Source: Chaunax sp. Z400
Lineage: Eukaryota; Chordata; Actinopteri; Lophiiformes; Chaunacidae
Length of the DNA stretch: 64,000 nucleotides
Direction of reading: 5' to 3'
Assembly: GCA_037577475.1 (NCBI GenBank)
Contig: CM075194.1
Span: 6,251,992-6,315,991 of the forward strand
In this document: positions 1 to 13,030 of the stretch, in pieces
How the letters are laid out: each line of letters starts with the position of its first letter
How positions within the stretch are numbered: the stretch's first letter is position 1
Notes under the pieces: generated by a model
What the model was told of the DNA's origin: nothing
The model's input: only the letters and a program-made list of their open reading frames with translations
Database searches by the model: none
Translations under genes and position numbers: made by a program

Positions 1-3000
1 ACTAATCAGGAATCTAGTGTAGTTTGACAATGAATAAGACAAAAAGCTGATAACGTGTTTATTTGGATGGAAAAAATGACAAGGCATATTACAGGTTTGG
101 CGCATGTCTTTGCATATGTCTTGCATTGCATTGACATCCTCAGAGATATGATGTGTCAGGGGACATGTAAGGAGTACAGCAGAACGCGTACATGGATAAA
201 GGAAATGTTGAACACACAAACACAGTAAACAGTCACTGGTGCCAAAAACACATGTAAACAGGCCATTTTAAATAGAACAAACAGTGAAAGGTGGCATCCT
301 GAAAACATTGTGCTTTCCAATGTTTGCCTGGGTATGCAGACTCACATTTACATTGTAGGACCTCTTAAGATATATTAAACATTGAAATAACATTTAACTC
401 CTTGCTCACCAAAAGTGTAATGGATAGAGGCACAGAAAAGGTGGCAAAACACAATGTATTCAAACGTTTATTCAGAAGTGATGTAATATAATAATAGGAT
501 ATCACTTTTCTGAGTTCTGGAAGAGTAAATCCAGGTTCAACAGCCCCACGAGAAAAAGACACGAGGTAGACACAGAATATCCAGACATCTTGATGTGGCT
601 ATCTATACAATTCAATGTGTTAATGTGATTTTTGCATATGTGCCTAACAAGCTGACTTTTGACTCTACAGTGGTTCTGTGACAATTTCTGAATACACTAT
701 AGAGTAATCTAATAAGCATGCAGTTGTAGAAATCAGTGGAAAATGATGTATAGTCAGTCATTTACCGGCCAAAACAGTCATTTCAATCTCAAGGTGCTGA
801 TTAGCTGTTGAAACAGATGATGTGCCTTATGTTCTAAAACTAGCCACTGGTGACTTGACAAGCTGAGTCACAGGCGATACCATCCGCTGGCCTGAGTTGA
901 GCTAATGGGTCGATTCACAATGCTGCAATGTTTCTCTAGAATGGTCTTGTCTTGTTGTAAATCTGTGGTCTGAGCTGGGATTTAGTTTTCTTAACCCTAG
1001 GTGTCCATAAGCTACCAGTTATGACCTTCCTTTCAAATGAGACACTTTCTTATCGGTATTGTCCATAAGAGGCTTGTAAGTATCTTGAAAGATTTGAAAC
1101 CATATCCTGTAAATTTTTATTTGATATAAAATAAGAGTCAACGGGTCAGGTTTTCCTTCATAATGTTTGCTTTCAGTGGGATGAATTTTTGTGAACTTCT
1201 TTTCTTTCTTTTTTTGTGTGCGTAGTAAATCAAGGTGCTTGTAATTGGAACACTTCACAGGAAACACTATAAGCCTTTTGAACTTTCCGTTGCCTTATCT
1301 TGTAGTTTTAAGTGGTTGTAGAACAGAGGCTTCATACTGTAGTCCTGAATCCTTGCAAAGTTCAGAGCCTTGTTTTTAAAAAAACAACTCTATTTCAGTG
1401 ACCTTGAATTTTTCTGACCAAGCATTTTTTTGCACATCATCCAGTGTGAATTGTGTAACTCTCTCAACCAGGATTACCTCTTTTTTTTTTATATGCCATT
1501 TGGCTGGCACTTTCATCCTGTGCTCCTTATGGACTTGAGAGTGCATACATGTTTTTTCATCCAGTGGGAGTCCAGCCTCTATCTATGATGCTGTTAACAC
1601 AGTGTTCTGCATGTTGACCTACTCAGGAGAATACACCCATGACCCTGTTAGTTCTCCACAGTACACATTAAGGAAAAAAACAGTGTCAAAGTCAAGTAAT
1701 ATGGCTTGTTAGTAAGGATGGGAATCGAAAATGGTTTGAAGTTGATAATCTGCTCCAAATTGCCTGTTTGTATACCTCTGAGTTTACAGTTCCTTGTGTC
1801 TATGTGTGCATGTATTTTCTGACAGTATGCTGCTGCAAAACGTGCAACAAGAGTCATTGGGAGAGAAAGAAAAGTTCCAAAGCTTGACTTCATTTTACCA
1901 AAAAACATGACAACATTGATAGTTGCAATGTCTTTAAAATGATAAACCCAAGCAAGGCTGGAAACACTTAATATACAACATGGGCATAAAATCCAGGAAT
2001 GCCAAATGTTTGACACTCCACGACAGGCACTGCCTCCCAGCTGAGCTACAGAGGATAAATATCCTACATTACAATATTAGTGGTATGCAAGCAGGCTTAG
2101 TTTTTTTTTTTTTTATTCTTAAGAAAACCTAAATGAATACTGCTCAAATATTCTATGAACAGGACTCTCTGATTGGTGAGGAATCCCTATTTATCTCATC
2201 TCATCTTATCTGGACCATGCCAACTCAATGTTGCAGCAAAAATCGAGATTCAACAGACAAGGCCAAGTTTTTTTCAGTCTTCTTTTGTCTAATGGAGTGT
2301 CTTAGTTGACAAGCTGCTGCAACGTATTGTCAGCTCATGCAGTGCACATGTATCTCACTGTGCAAAAAATAGGCACAACAGGATGCCACACACAGGGAAA
2401 ACATACAGCAGGTAGCAGACATCAAAATGAAGTGAAGAGCAAACAACACCTCAGGTCACCTTGACTTTAAAAGTGAATGTAAACCTCTAAATAATAAAAA
2501 AAATCAATCTCTGGTTTATAATGACTGGAGCAGTTACCTTTCATTTTATGATTGCACAAGCATAGAACAAAAACTGCACTTCATCAATGATGATTTTTTT
2601 TTTTACCAAAAACATTATTTTGTAAATCCTTGTACTAAAAAAAGATTAAAGTTAGTACAGCTACATGCGGTACAGCAAACCTTTGATAAGACAAGTCAGG
2701 GCAGGAAACTTAAACCGTTTATTCTTCTATGGTGTGTTGCTCTGAAATGCATCCCAGACCACCTTGTGAAAAACAACTGTATAAAGGACATCACTACATG
2801 GGCTCAGATCCACTTCATAAAGCCATTATCGATCAACACAGTTTGTTTGTGAAAAAAAAAGAAAAAAAAGAATTAACGTGACCAAAAAAAATAATTTACC
2901 TTCCCTGATTTTTTGATTTGCTGCTTCTCTCAAGTTTGTACATGTTTATCTTGGCATTTTTGGACTGATGGTTGAACAAAACATTTGCAGACATCAGTTT

Positions 3001-4004
3001 GCACATTGATGATTCAGTCAGGCCTATATTCAGGGAGGGAGTATGCTTTTAGTTTGAATCTGTCTGCTTGTGCTTATGTATGCTTTCATGACGGACACAT
3101 TTTGCTCTTCACCTTTGCATGCGGCACTTGGCCAGTATCTGTAAACAGACAATGAAAGGCAGGAGTCACTGAGGAGGAGAGGAAATCCCACCCAGTATTT
3201 GTCCACTAACTGCGTCTTTGCTGTCTTCCTGCTTTGGAGCACAATCCAACAAGGTGCCCTTTGTAGTTTATTGCAGTATTTTTAATGCACTCTGTGAGTG
3301 CGCAGAATTTTAAAGCTCGCTGCTCAGTTGTCTTCCTTTTTAGAAGCAGTTATCTACAAGTAAAGTGAAAGACTTCTTTTCAAAATGAAGCAGCTTAATC
3401 TGTTTTGATAATAGTGAAATGCACTCTTAGAAAAATATTCATAGTGTGAAGTTTGAGACTGTGTTTCTGGCTGATAAAATGTAACACTTCTGCAGACAGG
3501 ATTCAGAATGATGAACACCAGGAAATTATAATTTTCTACAAAAGAGATGGGTAGAGATTTCAAAATTAATTCTTCAACCACACATCAGATAAAATGGAGT
3601 AGCACATGCAGTATTATTAGATTTAGAATGTCTATTATTCTACTATAATTTTGTTATATTGTTCAGGATATAATGAAATATGATCCATTCTACAACCTGC
3701 AAATGGTCATATCTGTTATAGTATTTTCTCCTAAATTAACTCAATAAGTGTAATATTTGACAAATACTTTACCATAAGAATAGGTTTCACTCTTTGTGTA
3801 CTTATAATTCAACTTTTCAAATCTTTTCTAAGTCAAAGTTATGTTTGAATTTGAAACATCACCACCATGCTATTGAGGTATTTTGGTCTTGTGAGACAGT
3901 GATTTACAGTGAGGGCAGAGGAGGCCGGTCCATGTTGCTGATGTAACCATTTCAATCGCTTGGAACTTAAAAGTGTTTGTGTCAGCATCGCCTCCCCATC
4001 AGGG

Positions 4005-4005
<1 letters not shown>

Positions 4006-4040
<35 letters not shown>
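4006..4040. repeat. Poly-T tract (35 nt)
   Basis: An uninterrupted run of T is seen directly. Read on the minus strand it is a poly-A run, which could be the tail of a retroposed element, but no recognisable element body lies next to it. Confidence 0.95.
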
Positions 4041-4041
<1 letters not shown>

Positions 4042-4432
4042 TAAAGACAACAAACATTTCCTGTGAAGTTGTGCGTGTGTGTGTTTGTGTATAGGGCATC
4101 ACACTGTGAGTGAAAACATGGAGAGGAAGCTGTGTGTCAAAGGCCATGGCTGCTATCTTAACTTTGATACTTCTGTACACGATTTGCACATTTCTGTATC
4201 TGATCAATCCAAGATTTGATGATCCTCAATGAGATAACTAGTCTGTGTTTAAACTGTGCACAAAACATACTAATTATTACTTTGATTGTACAGAAATTTG
4301 GTTATAGATCTAAATTTAATACTTATTTTCATACAAATTTAAAATGTACAAATTCTCAACCCTTAGAATACAAGTAGAATATAAGTAATACATGTTGACA
4401 AACAGTGTTCCTGTTCTTAGCCTCTGTATTTT

Positions 4433-4448
4433 CCAGCAGAGGGCAGTG
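4433..4448 (+). promoter_or_regulatory. CTCF-like motif
   Basis: The 16-mer CCAGCAGAGGGCAGTG fits the vertebrate CTCF core (CCANNAGRKGGC type) well. Motif match only: occupancy is unknown, and such 16-mers do occur by chance. Confidence 0.35.
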
Positions 4449-7400
4449 TGTATGTGTGTCTGTCTCACTGGACAACCTAATTTAACCTTTTAGGTGTGCT
4501 GAAAATGATATTCAAGATCTTACGCTTACAAATCACTTGTCATTGGGATGATTTATCATATCTGAGGCTTTTTGTGCATGGTTAAACACCTTAATACAAT
4601 GAAGATTTTATGTACTTCCAGAGGCACATAGTAGTTACTTTGTCAGGACGGACGGGAGATCGTGGCACATATTCTAGGGGCCAAGGGTGGGAGCGTGGCT
4701 GGCTGGAGACATGCAGTGATAGCAGGCAGGCAGAGAGGCAGATGCGAGGCAATCATTAGGAATTAACGCCAGGAAAAATTCTCAGGATTGCTACCGGACA
4801 TGAAAGAAGCCTGACGTGAATAGCTACTTTAAAAGTAGCACATATGATCTGGTGACAGTGATGACCCAATGAGAGACAGGTTTGGAGGCTGGAAGAGGCG
4901 ATGAGCTGATTGATGTTGTGTGGGCTTAGCAGGGATTGAAGGCTGAGTTCAATAAACAAAATGTTGTTGACTGTTTCGTCCAATAAAACGGGGCAGTCCA
5001 CTGTTGTTTTTGCAAGACACAGCAAGTCAGCTCAATAGGTGACTGGTGGCAAGACAAATATGGAACGGCGAGTTGACTATTTACAGGTATTCAGTCATTC
5101 TGGATTGACTGCTGGGACAAGTAGTCCCGGTACTGTGGTACAACGATTTTGAGTAGTTTTCAATGCAAAATAACCAGGAGTGCCTCATCTTCAATGATCT
5201 GCTGTATATTCTAGCAGCAGAAATGCATTGTCATTCAATATTAACTCTTTCAATATTAGTGAAAACACTCCATAAGAATGACGATCTCATGTCAAATTCA
5301 CTATTAAACTCAAGCCTGGAGAGTGAGAGAGCCACACAAACGGCATTTCCACAGCACAGAGAGACAGTCAAAAGCACAGGAGACATGGGGGCTGCAGTTG
5401 AACAGTCAAAAAACATATTTCTTTCACATTTATCCTTGACCTTAATAGAAAAAAAATCCTGAGGTCAAGGATACATGTGACAGAGAATTCCCAAGTACGT
5501 ACAGGGCTCCAGGATGTGACTGTTTTGGTTGCACAGGTGCCCAAAAATCTGTCAATTGCAACCTGATATCTTCATTGGTTGCAATTCCAGGGCAAATTAA
5601 ATTTAACAGGTGTCATTAAAAATATATGTTAGCAAATACAAACTGGGTATGCAGACAGTTGCCTTTGTGTGGATAGTGTATATTTTCTGCGCATTATTAT
5701 GTCAGTGTAAAGTGTTATTTTACGTACACCTTGTACGTGTGTAGTGTTTGTCTGTGTGAGTGTGCATGTGTGAAACCCCCGCCGTGTCGCCTAATCCTCC
5801 TATACATTCCTTGCCTGCAAACAAAAGAATTTGCAAAACATTACAATGGTAACAAACACTGTTGTCTTCATTTTGAATTAGCCTTTTTTTTTGTAAAGAA
5901 AAAGCTGCAGTGCCTGTTTGAAATCATAAGTGGAGGTAGCCATCCCACCTGTCTCCCCTGGCCCCTGTACTAACATGTCCATCCACATCCTCTGGTAACA
6001 TATTGTCATGGAAGGCAGTGGGAGGAGAGGAAGAGGGAAAGCTGGTTGGGAAATGGCATAGGTGACAAAACGAAGGAGTACCTTATAGCGGTGTCAACTC
6101 GACTGCCATTGGTCTGTCGTTCGGTGACTCATTCTGCTATAGGGTATGAACTCATGTCACACTCCCACTGGAACATGTCGCTTCAGTCGGACTGAGTGCA
6201 CAAAATCCTGCTATATGGCCATCTGGTCCAACATGGGACACTTGGACAGCAGGAGTAAAACAACTCGACAGTTTACGCAACAGTTTTTACTTTAGCTGTT
6301 TTGACTTATAAATGTTGATCAGCAAGGTCATTTTTCACTGAGTGAAAGAATTGTAAAATCATCGTTGTGAGTAGGCAAGTGTGTAAAAAGCAAATTCAAT
6401 GATAATTCAAAGATGACAATTACTGTAAATGTAATACTGTGTACGTACAAGAAGAAACACACATTATACAATTATAAAGAAACTTTAGCATCAAAGGGGT
6501 GTTTTTCCGATAATATTCTTTCATGTCATTTACTACCTTTTTTCTCTGCTGATCACTTTGTTCGCCCTTGGGGAGTAATAAAATCAACCCTTTGCACATT
6601 TTTATTAGGATATTGTGAGGACTATTTATGGGTTTTGTTTGAGCTGAGAGGTTTAAGTGTGTTTGTGATCAGACAGTTGCTGTTTAAAATCTGAGAGCAT
6701 TTGAGAAGAGCTTGGCAGAGCGAGTGAACAAGAACCAGTATTATTCCCTCAAGCAGTTAACATTGTTACGTGGAGTAGCTTTTGAATTTGAATGAATGAG
6801 TGCTGTGAGCAAAAAGGTGCAGCCTTCCCCATTTGGATGGAACTTCTCCACTTTGTTTGCTGCACTGGAAATGTCATTTACTCCCTTTTCCAGGGCAGCT
6901 TACTCTAATTGAACAAGTGGGATTTACGGTTTGGCCCTTGCTGGTGCACATGGATGTTAATGGACAAGTGAGGATTGATTCTGTCAAACTACAGCCCACC
7001 CTGGCATCCAATATCACGCTGCCAAAGAAAAAGTTTACTAAAAAAAAAACTAAAAAAACCCAGGTCATTAATCACAGGAAGCACCCACACTCTGCTGCCA
7101 GTTATTGTACTGGGGCTGGAGCTGCAGCAAAAGGTTAAATGATCTTTAAAGGTCAAATATATGATATTCTTTTATATAGCAGCAAACAACTATATAAGCA
7201 AAGAATAAAATAAGAGTGATAGAAAGTTGCCAATAGAAATTCTTTTTGAGAAATGCCCTGCTGCGGGAGCATGTTTCCTGTCGTCTTAGTGTGCTGAAGC
7301 AGCAAATGTCAGGACAATGAAAGGTCAAAGAGCATGCCATCAAATCCTCCCCAAAAATATGAAGTGCAAAACATGCTGCAGAGTCTGTCCACAATGTGAC

Positions 7401-7679
7401 GGGGAGCTTATCACAGTATTGTAATTTACAGTAGGATTCTCCTTAAAAGGTAGAGACATCCTGAGGGAATTCTCAGAGGTTTCAAATAAAAGAAAATGAC
7501 TACCACTACAAATGTCTGCTACACAGTATTTTATACCAAGTAAGTAAACATGCACAGCAAAGTCAGGTTGTCAAAATTGGTCCAAAACTAAGAAAATCCT
7601 CTGTTTTAGAAATACTGAATGGCCATTTTAATTAACATTGCAAGAGTTTTTCAACATTTTCCCTAATTACAGAATAATT

Positions 7680-7730
7680 GCTAAATCGATTTTGACAAAA
7701 CTTGGTGGGGCGGGGCATGGGCCAGGCAAG
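7680..7730 (+). repeat. Fragment of a dispersed 'CCTCCGCCAAG'-family element
   Basis: The string ttttgacaaaacttggtgg followed by ggggcatgggcca resembles the internal part of the same family that is seen more fully at 21198-21706 (a 'gatggatttygaygaaacttggtgg…gggcca' block). Only about 50 bp are recognisable. From memory of the family, not from an alignment. Confidence 0.4.
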
Positions 7731-8329
7731 CTGAGGTATTATTAACATTGTGATTTTCATTCAATCATCCAGCTGTACAGTACAGTCAGTTAGATTTACA
7801 CAATATTATGCAGCTAGGTATTGTTTGGGTGCAGCCACATGAGCGAAGCAGCACTGAGTATCATAACCCATGTGACCTGAAGAGATGAGTAATAAATGCA
7901 TCTCATTCACTTTCCTAAAAAAAAAACATCCAAAAATTCTTGAATGTCATTTTCTTTTCATATGTCAATGAAGCATGTTATCACATTTGTTGTGTTGCTA
8001 ATAATGAAGCGTTTTGAAAGCACGCAGTCCAAAACAAAATGCCACTAAACACTCATGTCAGAAGGGAACAATTGTGTATGAATTTTGGTTTGCACCAGGG
8101 TTCAAACTGTGTCCTTAGATGAAGGTGTCCACCTCACCTGCATTTATGGTGAATTGTGTGTCCCTGCACTGATGTGTGTGTTCACCTGTCTTCTCAGTTA
8201 CATTTCCCTGAGCTGCTTTTGCTTTAGAGAACATAATCAAGTTGTTCTTCTCCAAATTAAATCTGTAGCTAGTTTGTGACCTGAAATATGCCCTCGTACC
8301 CTTTGCAATACTTACAGCTCTGTACTCTG

Positions 8330-8331
<2 letters not shown>

Positions 8332-8383
<52 letters not shown>
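8332..8383. repeat. (CA)n microsatellite
   Basis: About 26 uninterrupted CA units. It creates long spurious His-Thr and Cys-Val reading frames on the two strands, which are not genes. Confidence 0.97.
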
Positions 8384-8385
<2 letters not shown>

Positions 8386-8461
8386 ATGCAGAGGGAATTG
8401 TGGGAGGCCATATTCTGATCACTCCTGCAGTGATATGTGGGGGCAGCAGAGTAACAATAAC

Positions 8462-8560
8462 CAGCTGGTCCCCTCATCATCCCTCTCCTCCTCTTCCTCC
8501 TCCTCTTCATCATCTTCCTCCTCCTCCTTTTCCATCATCTCCCTTTTCTCCTCTATTCCA
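8462..8560. repeat. Pyrimidine-rich TCC/TTC tract
   Basis: A nearly pure pyrimidine stretch made of TCC, TCT and TCA triplets. It reads as poly-Ser or poly-Pro in different frames. Simple-sequence DNA, not coding. Confidence 0.85.
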
Positions 8561-9700
8561 GAGTGTTTTTATGACTATAACTATGCCTCTGTCTCTTCCT
8601 GTGCCAGAGGAGAGCACGAACAACAACAAAGACAACGATGATGATGAAAAAAATGACGGACATTTCCAAATGCGCACACACACACACACGGCTGCTAATG
8701 AAGGTTGTTCCCAGTCAAAAGGAGGGAGCAGGATTCCCTCACTGATTGATGACTCATTCAGGCAATACCTGTCGCTGTTTTTGCATCATTACTTTCTATG
8801 CTGTATTACCATTAATACTACACTGCAGGAGCCACCTTATGATTCTCATGGCTTCACAAAACAGAGTCAGCAGGCTTTTAAACTACCTAGTGAAAAGTAA
8901 CGTAGGGCCATGTTGGCGTCTGAATTAGCTGTACACCTCATCCTGACATCTGGCAGTAGGACAAAAGGACACCACATGCACTGCAGCAGCACAGTCCTGT
9001 ACAATACTAGACTACAAATAAATCACTTAATTTCCACAGGTCTATATGTAACATGGCTGCAGACCCTTTTATTAAAATTGTGAGCAACAGGATCATATTT
9101 GCAAAAACACCACTCACTCAAAATGACAATTTAATTCTTCATTATTCTCATTTGTTTGTTTTTTATTTGACATAAGCCCACTTTACACAGCCTTTTCAGG
9201 ACAGGACTGGTGCTGGTGAAGGTAATGGGGATATGTTTTGTCCCACCTCTGTGACAGCAGTGGAGGTAGTAACAGTGCCAAGGTTGGTGGTCCAGTGTTT
9301 TCCCGGTCATACCAACAGATGTGTTGAGCTTTACAACTATCATGAGCCTTCCTACTAAAAAAACATCTTAAAAATTAGGCTTTGGATGATATGCATATCT
9401 CTGGATATTCACAACTCTTGAATGCAGATTTAATTCAGAATCTATTCTCAATTGAATTAATAGAGGTTGCTATTTTCTTTTCTTTGCTCTTGTAACCACT
9501 CACTTGTTAGTGTCCTTAGTCCACTTAAATACAATATGAAACATTAAATGTACACCAGCATTTATATTTTAAAAATTATTTATCATGAAGGTAAACGTAA
9601 CATTTTCCCGTGTGTTTGAGAATAACTAATGAGAGCTATTATAATAGAAAGATTACAGTTTGTTAGTATGTACAGTAACTATACTACAAGAACAACACTG

Positions 9701-9838
9701 ATAATAATGATGATAGCAATAATGATGATCATAATGATAATGATCATAATAATAATGATGATTATAATGGTGATAGTAATAATGATGATGACGATCATGA
9801 TAATAATACTTAAAATAATAATGATGATGATAATAGTG
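9701..9838. repeat. Imperfect (GAT/AAT)n trinucleotide array
   Basis: About 140 bp of alternating ATG, ATA, GAT and AAT triplets with scattered substitutions, reading as Met/Ile runs. It looks like an old, degenerate trinucleotide microsatellite. Confidence 0.9.
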
Positions 9839-11412
9839 TAAATGTTACTAAGCTCTCATTTACAGAAAGGGGCCACAAAAAAACCCCAGAACAAATAAAG
9901 AAGATATTGTATGTGGTGAGAACAATATTAGATGGTCTGCATGCAGGCAAGAGACTGTTGAAAATATGGAGGCAATTACACGCCATTCAAACTCAAGTGG
10001 CTACAAGTGATGGTGAACTAAAACATGTCTGCTTCATGTCGTGCAAAAGGTGAGCACCAAGCAACACCTTCAGGTGCTCCTTTGAGAACGAGACCAAATA
10101 TTTTATGTGCACCCGTGACTCTGTTGTCCTACAGCTCTATTTGGACTATGTGACCTGAAACCAGGAGACTGTTAGTGCTTAATTCCGGTTTGGCTGTTTA
10201 GAAAAGGTGTACACTGCAGGTATGTGGTTTATCTCAAAAATTGTCACTTGTTCACCATGTGGTTAGAGCTTCTTCCCACAGACTGATGGTGTAATTGCCG
10301 CTGGGCTGGGTAATTTCTGTTTAGTTTTTAACTTTATTTTAGAGTTTGCTCAAACTATGTACCTTAACTCTCTTAAGTATACACACACAGGCTTGCTCTG
10401 CCCCGCCTTTCTGTCTGTCTGTCTGCTCTGTTGACTTTCTTCTTTAGCAGGATGTTTTATCAGGTCACCTTAAAGACACACCTGTCATTTCACAATTGTT
10501 TTCCAAAATAGCAGGTTAGGAGGAAGCTTGTTAATTACATAGATTGATGAAACCAACGCATTACCAAATTAAGTCTGCACCGGTCAGGTGCACTTCAAGC
10601 TTAAAACAACAGCACATGTACGCCTACATTAAACAGTGGAGGATGCACCACAATCAGTGCATTTACATTAGGGATTTATTGTAGGCCCCTGAGTCGAAGG
10701 TAGTAGCAGCACCAAATCGAAGCCTGTATAAAAGTAGTGAGACGTCTCGCTGCTCTATGCTTATGTAAAATGTCCTGCTAGACAGTGACATTGCTTACAT
10801 GTCACAGCTATTTTACTTCAGAGGCTGTCATGGTATCTATAATGGCACACAAGGCTGGCATTATGCCGTTGTTGTTTTGTTCTGTGTAAATAACAAAGGC
10901 GGCCGAGAGAATGGTCTTCGTTACAGCATTATTGTGCAATCTTTGTGTAAAAAGGGCCAGAGAGAGCAATGGAGAAAGAGAGGTGGGGGCGCACCGCTCC
11001 AAAAATAGAAAATAGAAAATTGATATTTGATGGGCAATGCTGATATTGTGGTATGTGAAACCCTGGCTCATTAAGATTATTTTAAGTACAAATAATGCCA
11101 GATCTAATGACTCCCATAATGTTGTTCTGAATATGCAATTAATTAAAAGAATATGCAAAAGAAAAAAACCCTCCATAATCCTATTTTGTGATTAATTAGG
11201 TTTACATTTATCATTGGTTTCTCTGTTTCTTTGAGACCTGCTATAGTAATGAGGACTACAGAACTGACTTAATTCATTCTCCTGAATGGAGGTTTGATCT
11301 TCTATATGCACCTGATCACATACAAAACCTTGCTTTATTTCTTTGTGGCTTTTTATCAAAACAGTAGGAGGGCTGAGACTGGCATATGTTCCTGGCGGGC
11401 TTCAATATCAGG

Positions 11413-11426
11413 CCAGCAGGGGGCTA
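11413..11426 (+). promoter_or_regulatory. CTCF-like motif
   Basis: CCAGCAGGGGGCTA is a strong match to the CTCF core consensus, on the same strand as the motif at 4433. Both lie upstream of slc4a11. Motif match only. Confidence 0.4.
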
Positions 11427-12291
11427 CGTGTGGTTCCATAGACTGGGACCATAACTGCTAACTCTCTCAATGCACCTTTATTGCTTTTTAGTGGTTAAAG
11501 CAGTTCACAAGTGGTGATTCATCACTCTGTAACACACACACATACCAAGCTGTGATCTTCCTAGAGGCCATTCCGACCCGCAGCCCCATAGCACCCACTT
11601 ATGACAAGCTGCAGAGAAGCTGCAGGGTCATTCAAGATGCCTCGCTGTGCACTCACTATGAACAAAAACTGAAATTTTTGTTTAAACACCTAGTATTCCA
11701 AGTATGAACTACATTGTAATACCAATTAGCTGGAGAGAGCAAGGAACGGTTTACAAAATGTGTTCCTCTGAGCAGAAACTATCTTCAAGGCCTCAGCTGC
11801 AGTTTAAGGCATGATGGAAATTTCTTGAGGGAGGGAGGCTGACGGCATCTGCTGACTATGGATACAGTACAGATACAGTTACATGCAATTTTGATGTGCA
11901 TATGCGTGTCCGGGCAGCACGCAACTAATCTCATTAAGTCAAAAATGTTCAATTCCCCTCTGGTTTATATGCTGTACATCTACCTGTGCACAACATAAAA
12001 ATGTGACCACTTACAACTCAATCAAACAAAACAAATATTGCGCTGGGCAGGCTGCTGCTAGTTTAGGCATGTAGTGAACTATTGGACATTTATTATGAAG
12101 GCCCACACAGCTTTAGGCAGTTTCCCTTAAACAAGCCAAAAATCAGTTCAAAAAACAACAGAACTCTACAACAACATAGCATTGTGGCATTACTGGTCCC
12201 TATATATTACAGCAACAGAGGATGGTATGGAGACTTAAAATGTGTAAACTATTGAATAGAAAAATGTAACTTTGTCATTAGAAACTCATTT

Positions 12292-13030
12292 AACCCTCCT
12301 GCTGTGTTTGTTTCTTGTTCAGGTGTTCCCAGTCAAAAATGACCAATCCGTTTTAGCTGATTAGGAATACATAATAAAACATATATAAAAAGCATTATAT
12401 AGGTATTATTTTGACTATAACAAATAACAAAACATATTGTGCTGTTTATCACAGACTACTTAGTTTCAATGTTTGACAAGGACATTTGTTTTGAAACCAT
12501 TTGAAATTTTGAAATAGTGGAACAAAATAACATCTTTTGTGTTGCCGATTAAAACCGACTGTCACGATTTATTGAGTAAAGAGAGGACAAAAGACCAAAC
12601 GTACACGTGAAAACTTAACCATATTACAAAAACGCAATGTCTGAACACATTCCAGAACAACAATAACATTCCTAAATCATCTTCACTGTCAGTTTCCTGG
12701 CTTCTCTCCTCCTCCTCAGTGTCATTGTCGAAGATGTAATTCAAAGCCTTGTGTATGGTACGCAGTGAATATGGTACATTTGGCCATTGTGCTGCCAGAG
12801 AATGAACTGTGAGCAAGGCCTCAAAAAACCTTTACATACCAGAGCTGTGAGAAAGTTGTTTATATCATTGAAAAGATGTTTGTTTTTTTGTTTGTTTTTT
12901 ACAATTGCCAACAGGTGTGATCCCCACGGGGTGAAAATTCTATTGGGGATGGGTTCCTGTGGGGGTTGCCATGGAAGCCAAAAAGGGGTGTGAGATGTGT
13001 GTGTGTGTCTGTCTGTGTGTTGAAATCGCT
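12292..13030 (-). mobile_element. Decayed piggyBac-like DNA transposon remnant
   Basis: The left boundary reads TTAA followed by CCCTCCTGCTG, which is the TTAA target site plus a CCCTCCTG-type terminus that I associate with fish piggyBac-derived elements. It is followed by the block gtcaaaaatgaccaatcc, also typical of them. Inside, the minus strand carries a broken frame (about 12816-12620) with the acidic segment NDTEEEERSQETDSEDD, reminiscent of the acidic N-terminus of piggyBac-type transposases. No DDD catalytic core is present and I could not find the opposite CAGGAGGGTTAA end, so the right limit is approximate. The family call is inference. Confidence 0.4.

Noticed and set aside
2010..2075. 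tRNA-like stretch on the minus strand (tagctcagctgggaggcag)
   Set aside because: It resembles an A box, but no B box follows at the right distance and no cloverleaf can be drawn, so neither a tRNA gene nor a SINE is supported.
3839..4207. 122-codon minus-strand frame with a Lys run
   Set aside because: The Lys run is the poly-T tract read backwards; the remainder has no recognisable domain or splice context.
8115..8900. Overlapping long frames on both strands
   Set aside because: They are carried by the CA array and the TCC tract (poly His-Thr, Cys-Val, Ser, Pro).
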